A stretch of 8,294 bases of DNA from Chthoniobacter flavus (GCA_020720945.1 DYNR01000099.1:1-8294); one strand, 5' to 3'. Counted from the first letter of the stretch, positions 1-7,241 are shown. Notes: generated from the sequence alone by a model not told the origin. Numbers and translations: made by a program.

Positions 1-25
1 TCGCGTGATTTTAAAACACGGAGAG

Positions 26-38
26 CGAAGTCGCTTCG
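26..38 (-). terminator. weak candidate terminator hairpin downstream of uvrB
   Basis: CGAAG-TCG-CTTCG forms a perfect 5-bp stem with a 3-nt loop, 7 bases past the uvrB stop codon on the minus strand. The T-rich stretch (GTGTTTTAAAA on the minus strand) begins several bases after the stem instead of directly abutting it, so this is a poor match to an intrinsic terminator. Positions 1-45 hold no other signal I can support. Confidence 0.22.
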
Positions 39-45
39 GGCACGC

Positions 46-2205
46 TTAAAATGCCTTCCGTTTTTTCCCTTTGGGCGAAGGCGTTTTTTTTGCATACGAG
101 AAAGAGGTTCGGGCGGCGGAGTTTCCGGAAGATTTGCCTCCTTCCAACTCCCGGATTTGGTCGCGCAAAAGGGCTGCCCTTTCGTATTCTAGCGCGGCGG
201 CGGCCTCCGCCATTTCTTGGCGCAATTCGCGCAGGAGTTCCCCCGCGTCAAATTCCCCTTCTTCTTCCCGGAGAATGGACTGTTCCACCTCGCGCCCTTT
301 GACGATCATGTGGAGGCTTTCTTGCACCGCCCGCACGACGCTCTGTGGCGTGATGCCGTGTTTCTCGTTGTAAGCCAACTGTTTGTTCCGGCGGTATTCG
401 CTGATTTCCAAAAGGGCGCGGATGCTTTTTGTCAGGATGTCGGCGAAGAGATAAACGGTGCCTTCCGAATGCCGGGCGGCGCGGCCCGCCGTTTGGATCA
501 GCGAAGTTTGACTGCGGAGATAGCCCTCCTTGTCTGCGTCCAAAATGCAGACCAAGCTGACTTCCGGCAAGTCGAGCCCCTCGCGCAACAAGTTGATGCC
601 CACGAGGATGTCGAAACGCCCTGCGCGAAGATCCCGCAAAATTTCCACCCGCTCGATGGTATCGACATCGCTGTGCAAGTAGCGGACTTTCAACCCGACA
701 TCGCAGAGGTAATCCGTCAGGTCTTCCGCCGTCCGTTTGGTCAAAGTGGTGACGAGCACGCGTTCGCCTTTCTCGGTTCTTTCCCTGCACAATGCGATCG
801 TTTCGTCGATCTGCCCTTGGAGCGGACGGATTTTTATGACGGGGTCGAGAAGGCCGGTGGGGCGGATGATCTGCTCCACGACAAGCGGCGCGCCCGGCGT
901 TTCGCAATCGAAAGCAGCACCCGCAGGAGGGGGTAACAGCGGGAGCGGTTCTTTTCCATCCGTTTCGCTGTTAGGGAGATAGGAAACATTTCCGGCTTTG
1001 CTGTTGCGGAACTCGAAAGGGCCTGGCGTGGCGGAGACATAAAGAATTTGGCCTGTCATTTCCATGAACTCCCGAAAAATCAAGGGCCGGTTGTCGAGCG
1101 CGCTCGGGAGGCGAAACCCGTAATTCACAAGGACGGTTTTTCTGGAACGGTCGCCCGCATACATCCCGCCGAACTGCGGGACGGTCGCGTGCGACTCGTC
1201 GATGACGGTGAGCGTGTCTTCGGGGAGGAAGTCCATGAGGGTGAAAGGGCGGGAACCGGCGGGACGGCCGGAAAGGTGGCGGGAGTAGTTTTCGATTCCT
1301 GCGCAGAAGCCCATTTCCTGCATCATTTCTAAGTCGAACTCCGTGCGCATCCTGATTCGCTGGGCTTCGATGAGCTTGTTTTCTTTTTCGAAAAAAGCGA
1401 CGCGCTCTTCGAGTTCCGCGCGGATCGCGGCGATGGCGGGTTTCATTTTTTCTGCGGGGGTCACGAATTGTTTTGCGGGAAAAACCGTGATGGATTCTAG
1501 CTGTTCTCTGGTTTTGCCGGTGAGGGGATCGACGAGGGAGAGGCGTTCGATTTCATCCCCGAAAAACTCGATTCGCAAGGCCGTGTCGTCTTGCTGCGCC
1601 TGGTGGAGTTCCACGACATCGCCGCGGACGCGAAACTTTCCGCGAGAAAAATCGTAATCGTTTCTTTCGTAGAGCATTGCGACGAATTTCTGCAAGACGG
1701 CATCGCGGGAAATTTGCTGTCCCCGGCGGAGGGAAATGAGCATTTCCATAAAATCGTCAGGCGAGCCCAAACCATAAATGCAAGAGACGCTGGCAACGAC
1801 GATGACATCGCGGCGGGTGAGCAGCGAACTCACGGTAGAAAGGCGGAGGCGCTCGATCTCGTCGTTGATGGCACTGTCCTTTTCGATGTAGGTATCGGAG
1901 CGCGGGATGTAGGCTTCCGGCTGGTAGTAATCGAAGTAGCTGACGAAGTATTCGACCGCGTTGTGTGGGAAGAATTGCTTGAACTCGCTGTAAAGCTGCG
2001 CGGCGAGAGTTTTGTTGTGGGAAAGGACGAGCGCGGGGCGATCTAGGTGCTCGATGACATTGGCGACGGTGAAGGTTTTGCCGGAACCGGTGACACCGAG
2101 CAATGTCTGGTGACGGTTGTCCGCCAAAAGCGAACGCGTGATTTTTTCGATCGCTTCTGGCTGGTCGCCGCCAGGAGAGTAAGAGCTTTGCAGGCGGAAG
2201 GGCAT
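46..2205 (-). CDS. uvrB: UvrABC excinuclease subunit B (UvrB)
   Basis: UvrB is the damage-verifying helicase-like subunit of nucleotide excision repair; it is loaded by UvrA and then recruits UvrC to cut the damaged strand. The 719-aa product shows Walker A GVTGSGKT (residues 37-44), the tyrosine-rich beta-hairpin region YFDYYQPEAY (90-99), the DESH box (336-339), SATPG (391-395), QTAGRAAR (571-578) and a C-terminal UVR motif around EYERAALLRDQI (673-684) for UvrA/UvrC contact. It is longer than E. coli UvrB (673 aa) because of an insertion at residues about 396-441 and a basic C-terminal tail after about residue 690. The ATG overlaps the stop codon of the upstream methyltransferase gene (TGATG) and no good Shine-Dalgarno precedes it, so translation is probably coupled. 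Identity is certain from the motifs; the effect of the insertion is unknown. Confidence 0.98.
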   Translation of the reverse strand: MPFRLQSSYSPGGDQPEAIEKITRSLLADNRHQTLLGVTGSGKTFTVANVIEHLDRPALVLSHNKTLAAQLYSEFKQFFPHNAVEYFVSYFDYYQPEAYIPRSDTYIEKDSAINDEIERLRLSTVSSLLTRRDVIVVASVSCIYGLGSPDDFMEMLISLRRGQQISRDAVLQKFVAMLYERNDYDFSRGKFRVRGDVVELHQAQQDDTALRIEFFGDEIERLSLVDPLTGKTREQLESITVFPAKQFVTPAEKMKPAIAAIRAELEERVAFFEKENKLIEAQRIRMRTEFDLEMMQEMGFCAGIENYSRHLSGRPAGSRPFTLMDFLPEDTLTVIDESHATVPQFGGMYAGDRSRKTVLVNYGFRLPSALDNRPLIFREFMEMTGQILYVSATPGPFEFRNSKAGNVSYLPNSETDGKEPLPLLPPPAGAAFDCETPGAPLVVEQIIRPTGLLDPVIKIRPLQGQIDETIALCRERTEKGERVLVTTLTKRTAEDLTDYLCDVGLKVRYLHSDVDTIERVEILRDLRAGRFDILVGINLLREGLDLPEVSLVCILDADKEGYLRSQTSLIQTAGRAARHSEGTVYLFADILTKSIRALLEISEYRRNKQLAYNEKHGITPQSVVRAVQESLHMIVKGREVEQSILREEEGEFDAGELLRELRQEMAEAAAALEYERAALLRDQIRELEGGKSSGNSAARTSFSYAKKTPSPKGKKRKAF
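934..973. repeat. 8-bp inverted repeat inside the uvrB insertion
   Basis: TAACAGCG (934-941) and CGCTGTTA (966-973) are perfect inverted repeats separated by 24 bases. They sit within the stretch (883-1020) that encodes residues of UvrB lacking a counterpart in E. coli UvrB. A related ACAGC-AAA-C-GG pattern recurs once more nearby, at about 1000-1011 on the minus strand. This may be a chance arrangement or the remnant of a small palindromic element inserted in frame. Confidence 0.4.
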
Positions 2206-3374
2206 CAGCGGCCAGGCATCATCTGGAGAATGGCGCCTTTCAAATAGCAGGTTTCTGGAATGTGGAGCAGGACCGGGTGGTCTAGCGGTTGCTGGAGTTT
2301 TTTGAGGAGGCGGAAAGTGCGGGAAGCGTCCAGAAAACCATCGGCGGCGGCACGCAGAAAATCGGCTTCATCGATGTGGTGGGAACAAGAAAATGTGGCG
2401 AGGATCCCATTGGGCGAAAGCATCCGCGCCGCGCGGAGATGGATTTCGCGGTATCCGCTGGCGGCACCCGAAACCCCCGTCTTTCCCCTCGCGAAAGAAG
2501 GAGGGTCTAAAATAATCATATCCCATTGCTCCCCATGCTTTTCCGCTTTTCGCAGATACTCGAAAACATCCCGCTTTTCGACGGTCAAGGAAAGGGAGTT
2601 CGACTTCGCGTTCGCCGCGATTTTTGTGCAGGCATCTTCGGCGGATTCGAGGGCTTTGACTTCCGATGCGCCCGCCCGCGCACAAGCCAAAGCGAAGCCG
2701 CCTTGATTCGAGAAGCAATCCAGCACCCTGCGCCCCTGGGCGAACGCGGCGACCTCCGCATACGAGTCCAACTGGTCGAGATAAAAACCCGTTTTTTGGC
2801 CTTCGAGCAAGTTTGCTTCGAAGCGGACTCCCGCCACCTCGAACGGGTGGGAAAAAATCTTTTCGCCCCAGAGGTGCCCCGAAACGAGAGGCAGCCCTTC
2901 CGCCGCCCTGCCTGAAGCGTCGTTTCGTTCCAGGACGCACTTGACACCCAAAACTTCGGCGGCGACCTCGGCGATTTCGGTTTTTTGCAAATCCATGGCG
3001 AGGGTGAGAGTTTGGAGGACTGCGGTGTCGCCGTAGCGGTCGATGATGATTCCCGGCAAGCCATCGCTTTCGCTCCAGACGGCGCGGCAAGGGCGTTTGT
3101 CCAGCCCGAAAGATTTCCGGTATTCCCACGCCATGCGGATGCGGCGGAAAAAGAAGTCGCGGTCGAGGCCTTGCCGTTGGCGGGAAAAACGGCGGGCGCT
3201 CAGGTGGGAAGCGGCGTTGTAAATCGCCGAGCCGAGGAACTTATCTTTGCCGTCTTTGATGGAAATGACGGTGCCGTTTTCCGGTTTTCCGTAGATTTTG
3301 AGGATTTCCGAAGAAAAGACCCAGTCGTGCCCGTGTAAAATCCGGGAGCGAGGTTTGACGATAATGCCACTCAT
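2205..3374 (-). CDS. rlmI: RlmI-like class I SAM-dependent 23S rRNA cytosine-C5 methyltransferase
   Basis: Members of the RlmI/YccW family methylate C5 of a cytosine in 23S rRNA (C1962 in E. coli) using S-adenosylmethionine. The 389-aa protein has the family order: an N-terminal PUA-like RNA-binding domain (roughly 1-70, opening with the typical RILHGHDWVFSSEI), a central linker domain containing SDGLPGIIIDRYGD (103-116) and QKTGFYLDQ (193-201), and a Rossmann methyltransferase with SAM motif LDCFSNQGGFAL (218-229), DPPSFA (290-295) and the cysteine motif SCSHH (329-333). The length fits the family (about 390-400 aa). The ATG is chosen because the PUA domain begins directly after it. It lies 30 bp downstream of the cupin gene and runs straight into uvrB with a one-base stop/start overlap, so it is the middle gene of an apparent three-gene operon. 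No clear Shine-Dalgarno is visible. The exact target base is inferred from the family. Confidence 0.88.
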   Translation of the reverse strand: MSGIIVKPRSRILHGHDWVFSSEILKIYGKPENGTVISIKDGKDKFLGSAIYNAASHLSARRFSRQRQGLDRDFFFRRIRMAWEYRKSFGLDKRPCRAVWSESDGLPGIIIDRYGDTAVLQTLTLAMDLQKTEIAEVAAEVLGVKCVLERNDASGRAAEGLPLVSGHLWGEKIFSHPFEVAGVRFEANLLEGQKTGFYLDQLDSYAEVAAFAQGRRVLDCFSNQGGFALACARAGASEVKALESAEDACTKIAANAKSNSLSLTVEKRDVFEYLRKAEKHGEQWDMIILDPPSFARGKTGVSGAASGYREIHLRAARMLSPNGILATFSCSHHIDEADFLRAAADGFLDASRTFRLLKKLQQPLDHPVLLHIPETCYLKGAILQMMPGR

Positions 3375-3404
3375 GATTAAGAAAAAATAAAACGGGGTTG
3401 AGGT

Positions 3405-3758
3405 TCAGGAAAGAAAAGTATCTTCGTGGGAATAAGGGGGAGCGCAACAGCAGAGGAACCGCAGCGGGGAGACGGCGCGGATGGAATGGAGGGAGCCGGG
3501 AGGAATGAGCGCACAATCACCGGTCGAAACGGGGCGAGATTCCCCACCGATGGAAAGGACGCCTTCGCCTTCGAGGATGAAATAAAGCTCTTCGGATTTT
3601 TTGTGGAAGTGGGGTTCGGTGGTTTGTTCTGGGGCGAGAGAAGCTTCCGCCAGGCTTTGGTTTTGCACCGGAGCATTCGTGCGGTCGAGGATGCTACGGA
3701 TTTGCGAGCCGTCTTTCGTGATGAAAGGTTTTTGGCTGGATAGGTTCTGAATAATCAT
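3405..3758 (-). CDS. small single-domain cupin protein
   Basis: This 117-aa protein is a single cupin barrel. Cupin motif 1 appears as PHFHKKSEELYFILEGEG (49-66), with H50, H52 and E56 as likely metal ligands, and motif 2 as GDCALIPPGSLHSI (80-93), with H91 as the fourth ligand. The complete ligand set suggests a metal-binding cupin of the mannose-6-phosphate-isomerase-like or dioxygenase-like kind, but the substrate cannot be read from sequence. Three consecutive cysteines (103-105) near the C-terminus are unusual. I chose the ATG at 3758; an upstream in-frame GTG at 3800 would extend it by 14 residues into the divergent dehydrogenase gene and adds nothing that looks like cupin. It is the first gene of the minus-strand cluster with rlmI and uvrB. 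Confidence 0.85.
   Translation of the reverse strand: MIIQNLSSQKPFITKDGSQIRSILDRTNAPVQNQSLAEASLAPEQTTEPHFHKKSEELYFILEGEGVLSIGGESRPVSTGDCALIPPGSLHSIRAVSPLRFLCCCAPPYSHEDTFLS
3750..3755 (+). promoter_or_regulatory. candidate -10 box for the plus-strand operon
   Basis: AATAAT matches TATAAT at 5 of 6 positions and would start transcription near 3762, about 16 nt before the dehydrogenase ATG at 3778. No convincing -35 lies 15-18 bp upstream, so this is a weak call. It lies just inside the start of the divergent cupin gene (ATG 3756-3758 on the minus strand). Confidence 0.25.
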
Positions 3759-3765
3759 AGATAGT

Positions 3766-3771
3766 AGGTGG
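3766..3771 (+). promoter_or_regulatory. Shine-Dalgarno of the SDR gene
   Basis: AGGTGG lies 6 bases before the ATG at 3778. It supports that start over any downstream one and is one of the few clear ribosome-binding sites in the window. It falls in the 19-bp gap between the divergent cupin and dehydrogenase start codons. Confidence 0.6.
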
Positions 3772-3777
3772 CAGAGT

Positions 3778-4590
3778 ATGAAATTTTTTGAAGGTTGCAC
3801 AGCATTGGTTACGGGAGCTTCGTCCGGTTTGGGCGCCGAGTTTGCGCGGCAGTTGGCGCCCTACGCCCGCCGTTTGGTTTTGGTTGCGCGGCGGCAAGAG
3901 CGGCTGGAGGAATTGAGGGGTTCGCTGTCTTCTCTTTTTCCAAATTTAGATGTGCGGATTTACCGTGCGGATTTGTGCGACGAGCGGGAGCGCGCGGCAT
4001 TGGCGGGATGGCTGGAAGAACAAAACCTGCCCGTGCATTTGCTGGTGAACAATGCGGGGCTGGGGGACCACGGCGATTTTCTCGGGAGCGATTACGCCCG
4101 GGTGAAAGCCATGATCGAAACCAACATTACGGCGCTGACGCATTTGACGCACGCCCTTTTGCCGCGGATGGTCGCGGGCGGAAGAGCCGCCGTGCTCAAT
4201 GTCAGCTCGGTGGCGGGGTTTTTTCCCCTGCCGAACATGGCGGTTTACTCGGCGACGAAAGCGTATGTCACGAGCTTCTCGGAAGCGTTGCGTATGGAGT
4301 TGCGCCCCAAGGGGATAACAGTGACAGCACTCTGCCCTGGCCCTGTGCCGACCGAATTTTTTCAGGTTGCGACCAGGAATTCCGGAGGCGGAAACCCCGA
4401 AAAATTTCAGGTGCCGGCGGTGCTGGCGGCGACCCCTTCCGAAGTGGTTTACGCCGGCCTGCGGGCGGTGAGCCGGGAGCGCGCCCGCGTGGTGCCAAAC
4501 TTGGCTCTTTGCGTGTTGGTCGGGGCGTTGCTGCTGTTGCCGTTTTGCCTAGTGAGAAAACTCATCGCTTCCAAGGCGTCGGAAATTTAA
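3778..4590 (+). CDS. short-chain dehydrogenase/reductase with C-terminal membrane segment
   Basis: This is a classical SDR oxidoreductase that should use NAD(P)H to interconvert a carbonyl and a hydroxyl group. The 270-aa product has the cofactor motif TGASSGLG (12-19), NNAG (91-94), N116, the catalytic serine in NVSSVAG (S144), YSATK with Y157 and K161, and the PGPVPTEF stretch (187-194). Arginines R38-R39 after the second beta-strand suggest NADPH preference. After the Rossmann domain, residues about 241-259 (LALCVLVGALLLLPFCLV) are strongly hydrophobic and followed by basic residues, which looks like a C-terminal membrane anchor. This suggests a lipophilic substrate, although the sequence does not identify it. 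It heads the plus-strand operon, 22 bp upstream of the polyprenyl diphosphate synthase. Identity as an SDR is secure; substrate is unknown. Confidence 0.93.
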   Translation: MKFFEGCTALVTGASSGLGAEFARQLAPYARRLVLVARRQERLEELRGSLSSLFPNLDVRIYRADLCDERERAALAGWLEEQNLPVHLLVNNAGLGDHGDFLGSDYARVKAMIETNITALTHLTHALLPRMVAGGRAAVLNVSSVAGFFPLPNMAVYSATKAYVTSFSEALRMELRPKGITVTALCPGPVPTEFFQVATRNSGGGNPEKFQVPAVLAATPSEVVYAGLRAVSRERARVVPNLALCVLVGALLLLPFCLVRKLIASKASEI

Positions 4591-4612
4591 GTTTTTGAGA
4601 GGGGCTACCTGT

Positions 4613-5656
4613 ATGGAGGAACGAGAAAAAGAGGAAAAAAAGATGGCGGGTTTGGCGGAGGAAGAGCAAAGGTTTCGCGATGCGTTCGCGCTGGTTTCTC
4701 CGCAGATCGCCGAAGTGGAACGACGGATCCGGGAGCAGGCGCAGCGGTTCGATCCGGGAGTCGGAGGGTATGCCGAGTATGTTTGCGGGGCGGGAGGCAA
4801 ACGGCTTCGCCCGGTTTTGGCGTTGTTGTCGGCTGGGGCAACCGGAAAAATTTCGGACGGCCACCTCGATCTCGCAGTAATTTTGGAGCTGATCCATGTG
4901 GCTTCGCTGGTCCACGACGACATCATGGACGGGGCGGATGTGCGGCGCGACCAAGCGACTGCCAACGCCAAATGGGGCAACGCGATCACCGTGTTGCTGG
5001 GGGATGCACTCTTCGCCCATGCGTTGCGCTTGGCGACGAGTTTTGAAAACACGGAAATCTGCCGGAGAATCGCCGATGCGTCGGTCGATGTTTGTTCGGG
5101 GGAAATTCTCCAGACTCGCCGCCGCTTCGATTTGAGTTTGGCGGTGCAGGAATATTACAAAATCATCGAGATGAAAACGGCTGCGCTTTTCGCTGCCGCG
5201 TGCGAGTTAGGGGCGGTGCTGAACGGGTGCGATGCGGAGGTTGCCCGCGGGCTGGAATCCTTCGGAAGAAAGCTAGGGATGGCTTACCAGATTTATGATG
5301 ATTGCGTGGATCTGGTTGGTTCGGAAGATGTTGCGGGAAAAACTCTGGGGACAGATTTGCGGAAAGGGAAGTTCACCCTCCCGGTGCTCGTGCTCCTCGG
5401 ACAAGGCGATGCGGGCGTTTCCGAAAAAATCCGGCAAGTGCTTCTGGGTGGAGGGGATGCCCCGGAAACTGGAGAGGAAGATTTAGTCGGGCTGTTACGG
5501 GCGAGCGGTGCCCTGGGGCGTTCCGTCGCAGATGCGAAAAAGCTGCTGGCGGAAGGCGATGCCGCGCTTGCTGGTTTGGCGGAATCCCCTTTCCGCGACG
5601 CACTGCTTTCGATTTCTTCTTTCGTCGGTAAACTCTTGGGCGACATCGAGAAATGA
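4613..5656 (+). CDS. trans-polyprenyl diphosphate synthase, probably long-chain (IspB-like)
   Basis: The enzyme condenses isopentenyl diphosphate onto an allylic diphosphate to make a long trans-isoprenoid chain, most often for the quinone side chain. The 347-aa protein carries GGKRLRP (61-67), the first aspartate-rich motif HDDIMD (101-106), KT (188-189) and the second aspartate-rich motif YDDCVD (228-233), all intact. Small residues (A97, S98) in the region upstream of the first aspartate motif fit a long product, as in octaprenyl or solanesyl synthases. ATG 4613 is preceded by GAGAGGGG about 8 bases away. A second ATG at 4643 with AGAGG 8 bases before it would remove the charged MEEREKEEKK lead and is also plausible; the TTG at 4595 is unlikely. 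The stop overlaps the hslO start as ATGA. Chain length is inferred. Confidence 0.92.
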   Translation: MEEREKEEKKMAGLAEEEQRFRDAFALVSPQIAEVERRIREQAQRFDPGVGGYAEYVCGAGGKRLRPVLALLSAGATGKISDGHLDLAVILELIHVASLVHDDIMDGADVRRDQATANAKWGNAITVLLGDALFAHALRLATSFENTEICRRIADASVDVCSGEILQTRRRFDLSLAVQEYYKIIEMKTAALFAAACELGAVLNGCDAEVARGLESFGRKLGMAYQIYDDCVDLVGSEDVAGKTLGTDLRKGKFTLPVLVLLGQGDAGVSEKIRQVLLGGGDAPETGEEDLVGLLRASGALGRSVADAKKLLAEGDAALAGLAESPFRDALLSISSFVGKLLGDIEK

Positions 5657-6462
5657 ACGAGGACGAGCATTGCCTGGAAATCCGCACCTATTTCGTCCGC
5701 GGAAAAAATGCCCTCGTTGCCAGGGGGTGTTTCACGGAGCTTTATGTGGAGCATTACCTGACGCTTTCGGACCACGGTTTGCGGTTTGGCGAAGGGTTGG
5801 ATGCGAAGTTCAAGGAGGCGGTGGCGGCGGTTTGTCTTTACGCCGCGTGCCGCCCGCACGACGAGGTCGTCGCGTGGACGCTGCACTACGAAGACCCCGC
5901 GTGCAACATTTTCGTCACGGCGGACAACCCGGCGGGGAAAGTAGTCGGCACCATCCATACCGAAAATGTGCGGACGGCCGGAAAGTGCCTGCTCTACGGC
6001 GATGTTCTTTCGGGGAATAACCCGTTAAGGCGCAGCACGATAGAATTTTGTGAAGGCGATTCTCCCTTCGTTGCCGCCGGTCGTTTTTACCTCCAGAGCG
6101 AGCAGAGGGAAGCCCGCTACTTCACGCACTCCGAAGAAGACTTCGTCTTGGTCGGTGCCCAGCCCGACTGCGATTTGGAATGGCTCAAATCCTTGGATGA
6201 AAAAGCGGTCCGCGAGCTCGACCAAAAAGAAGAACTCCGCCTGCTTGAAATCCGGAAGTTCCATTGGAAATGCGGCTGTAGCTTGGAAAAAATGATGGGG
6301 ATTCTTGCGCCCGTGATGCAACGAGACCCCGTCGCACTTTTTGGCGAAGATGCTTCCGTAACCATGCGTTGCCCGCGTTGCGGAGCCGCTTATCAAATCG
6401 CTAGAGAAGAGCTCGAAAAGTTTTGCGAAGGAAGTGCGCCGTCCCTCCCTCCGGTCGGATGA
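5653..6462 (+). CDS. hslO: Hsp33 family redox-regulated molecular chaperone
   Basis: Hsp33 is a cytosolic holdase held inactive by a zinc-bound four-cysteine centre; oxidative unfolding converts it to an active dimer. The 269-aa protein ends with the family signature: C207-x-C209, 30 intervening residues, then C240-x-x-C243, the expected CxC-X(27-32)-CxxC arrangement. YLQSEQ (146-151) matches the conserved substrate-binding core, and the length is slightly under the E. coli protein (about 290 aa). The ATG overlaps the stop of the polyprenyl synthase gene (ATGA), implying translational coupling. Additional cysteines in the N-terminal domain (C7, C26, C61, C66, C84, C112, C133, C173) are numerous for a cytosolic protein. 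A thioredoxin-fold gene follows 41 bp downstream, consistent with a redox theme. Confidence 0.94.
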   Translation: MNEDEHCLEIRTYFVRGKNALVARGCFTELYVEHYLTLSDHGLRFGEGLDAKFKEAVAAVCLYAACRPHDEVVAWTLHYEDPACNIFVTADNPAGKVVGTIHTENVRTAGKCLLYGDVLSGNNPLRRSTIEFCEGDSPFVAAGRFYLQSEQREARYFTHSEEDFVLVGAQPDCDLEWLKSLDEKAVRELDQKEELRLLEIRKFHWKCGCSLEKMMGILAPVMQRDPVALFGEDASVTMRCPRCGAAYQIAREELEKFCEGSAPSLPPVG

Positions 6463-6503
6463 CCCGCCTAGCAAACCTCCCATTCAACACAAAGACAAAC
6501 ACT

Positions 6504-7058
6504 ATGGCCCAAGAATCTTCCATGAATCTCGCAATCGGGGCACCGCTCCCCGAATTTTCCTTGCCCGATGTTTCATCGCAAGCTCTCGTAACACCAAAAA
6601 ATTTTGACGGTGCGGCGGCGTTGCTCATCGTTTTTCTTTGCCGTCATTGCCCGTATGTCGTCCATGTTCGCGGCGAGTTGGCAAAAATTGCAGAAGAATA
6701 CCGATCCCGTGGATTGGCTGTCGCAGGAATTAGTTCCAACGATGCGAAGAGCTACCCCGATGATGCCCCAGAAAAGTTGGCGGAAATGGTCAAGGATTGC
6801 AAACTGCCGTTTCCCGTCCTTTACGACAAAACCCAAGAAACCGCGAGAAACTTTTGCGCTGCCTGCACGCCCGATTTCTTTCTTTTCGATGGAGAGCGGA
6901 AGTTGTTTTATCGGGGAAGATTGGATGAAAGCACTCCAGGAAATGGCAAACCATTAACAGGGAAAGACTTGCGAGAAGCGATCGAATTACTCCTCGCGGG
7001 CGAGGCAGCCCCCTTGACGCAGAATCCTTCGCTTGGATGCAGCATCAAGTGGTTTTGA
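6504..7058 (+). CDS. thioredoxin-fold CxxC protein (AhpC/TSA-redoxin type)
   Basis: This 184-aa protein belongs to the thioredoxin-like/redoxin group and probably performs thiol-disulfide exchange or peroxide reduction in the cytoplasm; there is no signal peptide. It has the active site LCRHCPYV (45-52; C46 and C49), the cis-proline region CTPDFFLFDG (121-130, P123), and the family-typical C-terminus PSLGCSIKW. The N-terminus MAQESSMNLAIGAP followed by FSLPDV matches the usual family start, so ATG 6504 is preferred over an in-frame ATG at 6459 that overlaps the hslO stop. No Shine-Dalgarno is visible at either. An extra cysteine, C118, makes a second CxxC (C118-A-A-C121) directly before the cis-proline. 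It is the last gene of the plus-strand cluster. The partner substrate is unknown. Confidence 0.9.
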   Translation: MAQESSMNLAIGAPLPEFSLPDVSSQALVTPKNFDGAAALLIVFLCRHCPYVVHVRGELAKIAEEYRSRGLAVAGISSNDAKSYPDDAPEKLAEMVKDCKLPFPVLYDKTQETARNFCAACTPDFFLFDGERKLFYRGRLDESTPGNGKPLTGKDLREAIELLLAGEAAPLTQNPSLGCSIKWF

Positions 7059-7213
7059 CCTGTCATCGCAAGATTGAAACCATTTGGAGGGAAAAGGAAA
7101 TCGACTTTCAAAGGAAAGGCTGGGGAAACTTGGGCCGTCCAAAGCAGCAATGAATTTCCGCACTTTCGGGCACTACAAGCGAGCAAAAATAGAATTCAGG
7201 AAATAGAGCTTGC

Positions 7214-7228
7214 AGTCACAATTACCAG
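7214..7228 (+). repeat. copy A of a 15-bp direct repeat flanking the nucleotidyltransferase pair
   Basis: AGTCACAATTACCAG matches copy B at 8187-8201 in 14 of 15 positions in the same orientation. The bases after it differ mostly by transitions for about another 15 positions, so the true repeat unit may be longer and degenerate. Confidence 0.65.
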
Positions 7229-7229
7229 C

Positions 7230-7241
7230 CTGACCCCTTTC
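7230..7241. repeat. left half of an inverted pair (CTGACCCCTTTC)
   Basis: The reverse complement, GAAAGGGGTCAG, recurs at 8047-8059 with one inserted T. The two arms bracket the two-gene module. CAATTACCAG plus CTGACCCC together recall a motif I associate with REP/RAYT elements (CAATTGCAAGCCTGACCCC-like), from memory only. Confidence 0.45.

Noticed and set aside
217..936. 239-codon plus-strand open frame
   Set aside because: It is antisense to uvrB, which has unmistakable motifs throughout; long antisense frames are common in GC-rich genes and this one shows no domain.
982..993. GGAAA-CA-TTTCC palindrome
   Set aside because: Short, inside uvrB coding sequence, and readily explained by codon content.
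3759..3800. GTG start extending the cupin by 14 residues
   Set aside because: It would overlap the SDR start, lacks a ribosome-binding site, and adds residues before the point where the cupin protein normally begins.
3795..4598. 267-codon plus-strand frame overlapping the SDR gene
   Set aside because: It is a shifted frame of the SDR coding sequence; the product is glycine/arginine-rich with no recognisable domain.
6459..6503. Earlier in-frame ATG for the thioredoxin-fold gene, overlapping the hslO stop as ATGA
   Set aside because: Family members usually begin with a short MA...M stretch before the LPD segment, matching ATG 6504, and the extra 15 residues are not redoxin-like. Coupling by ATGA keeps it as a minor possibility.
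6908..7186. 92-codon minus-strand frame across the end of the thioredoxin-fold gene
   Set aside because: Largely antisense to a well-supported gene. The start portion in the intergenic DNA shows no domain I can name.
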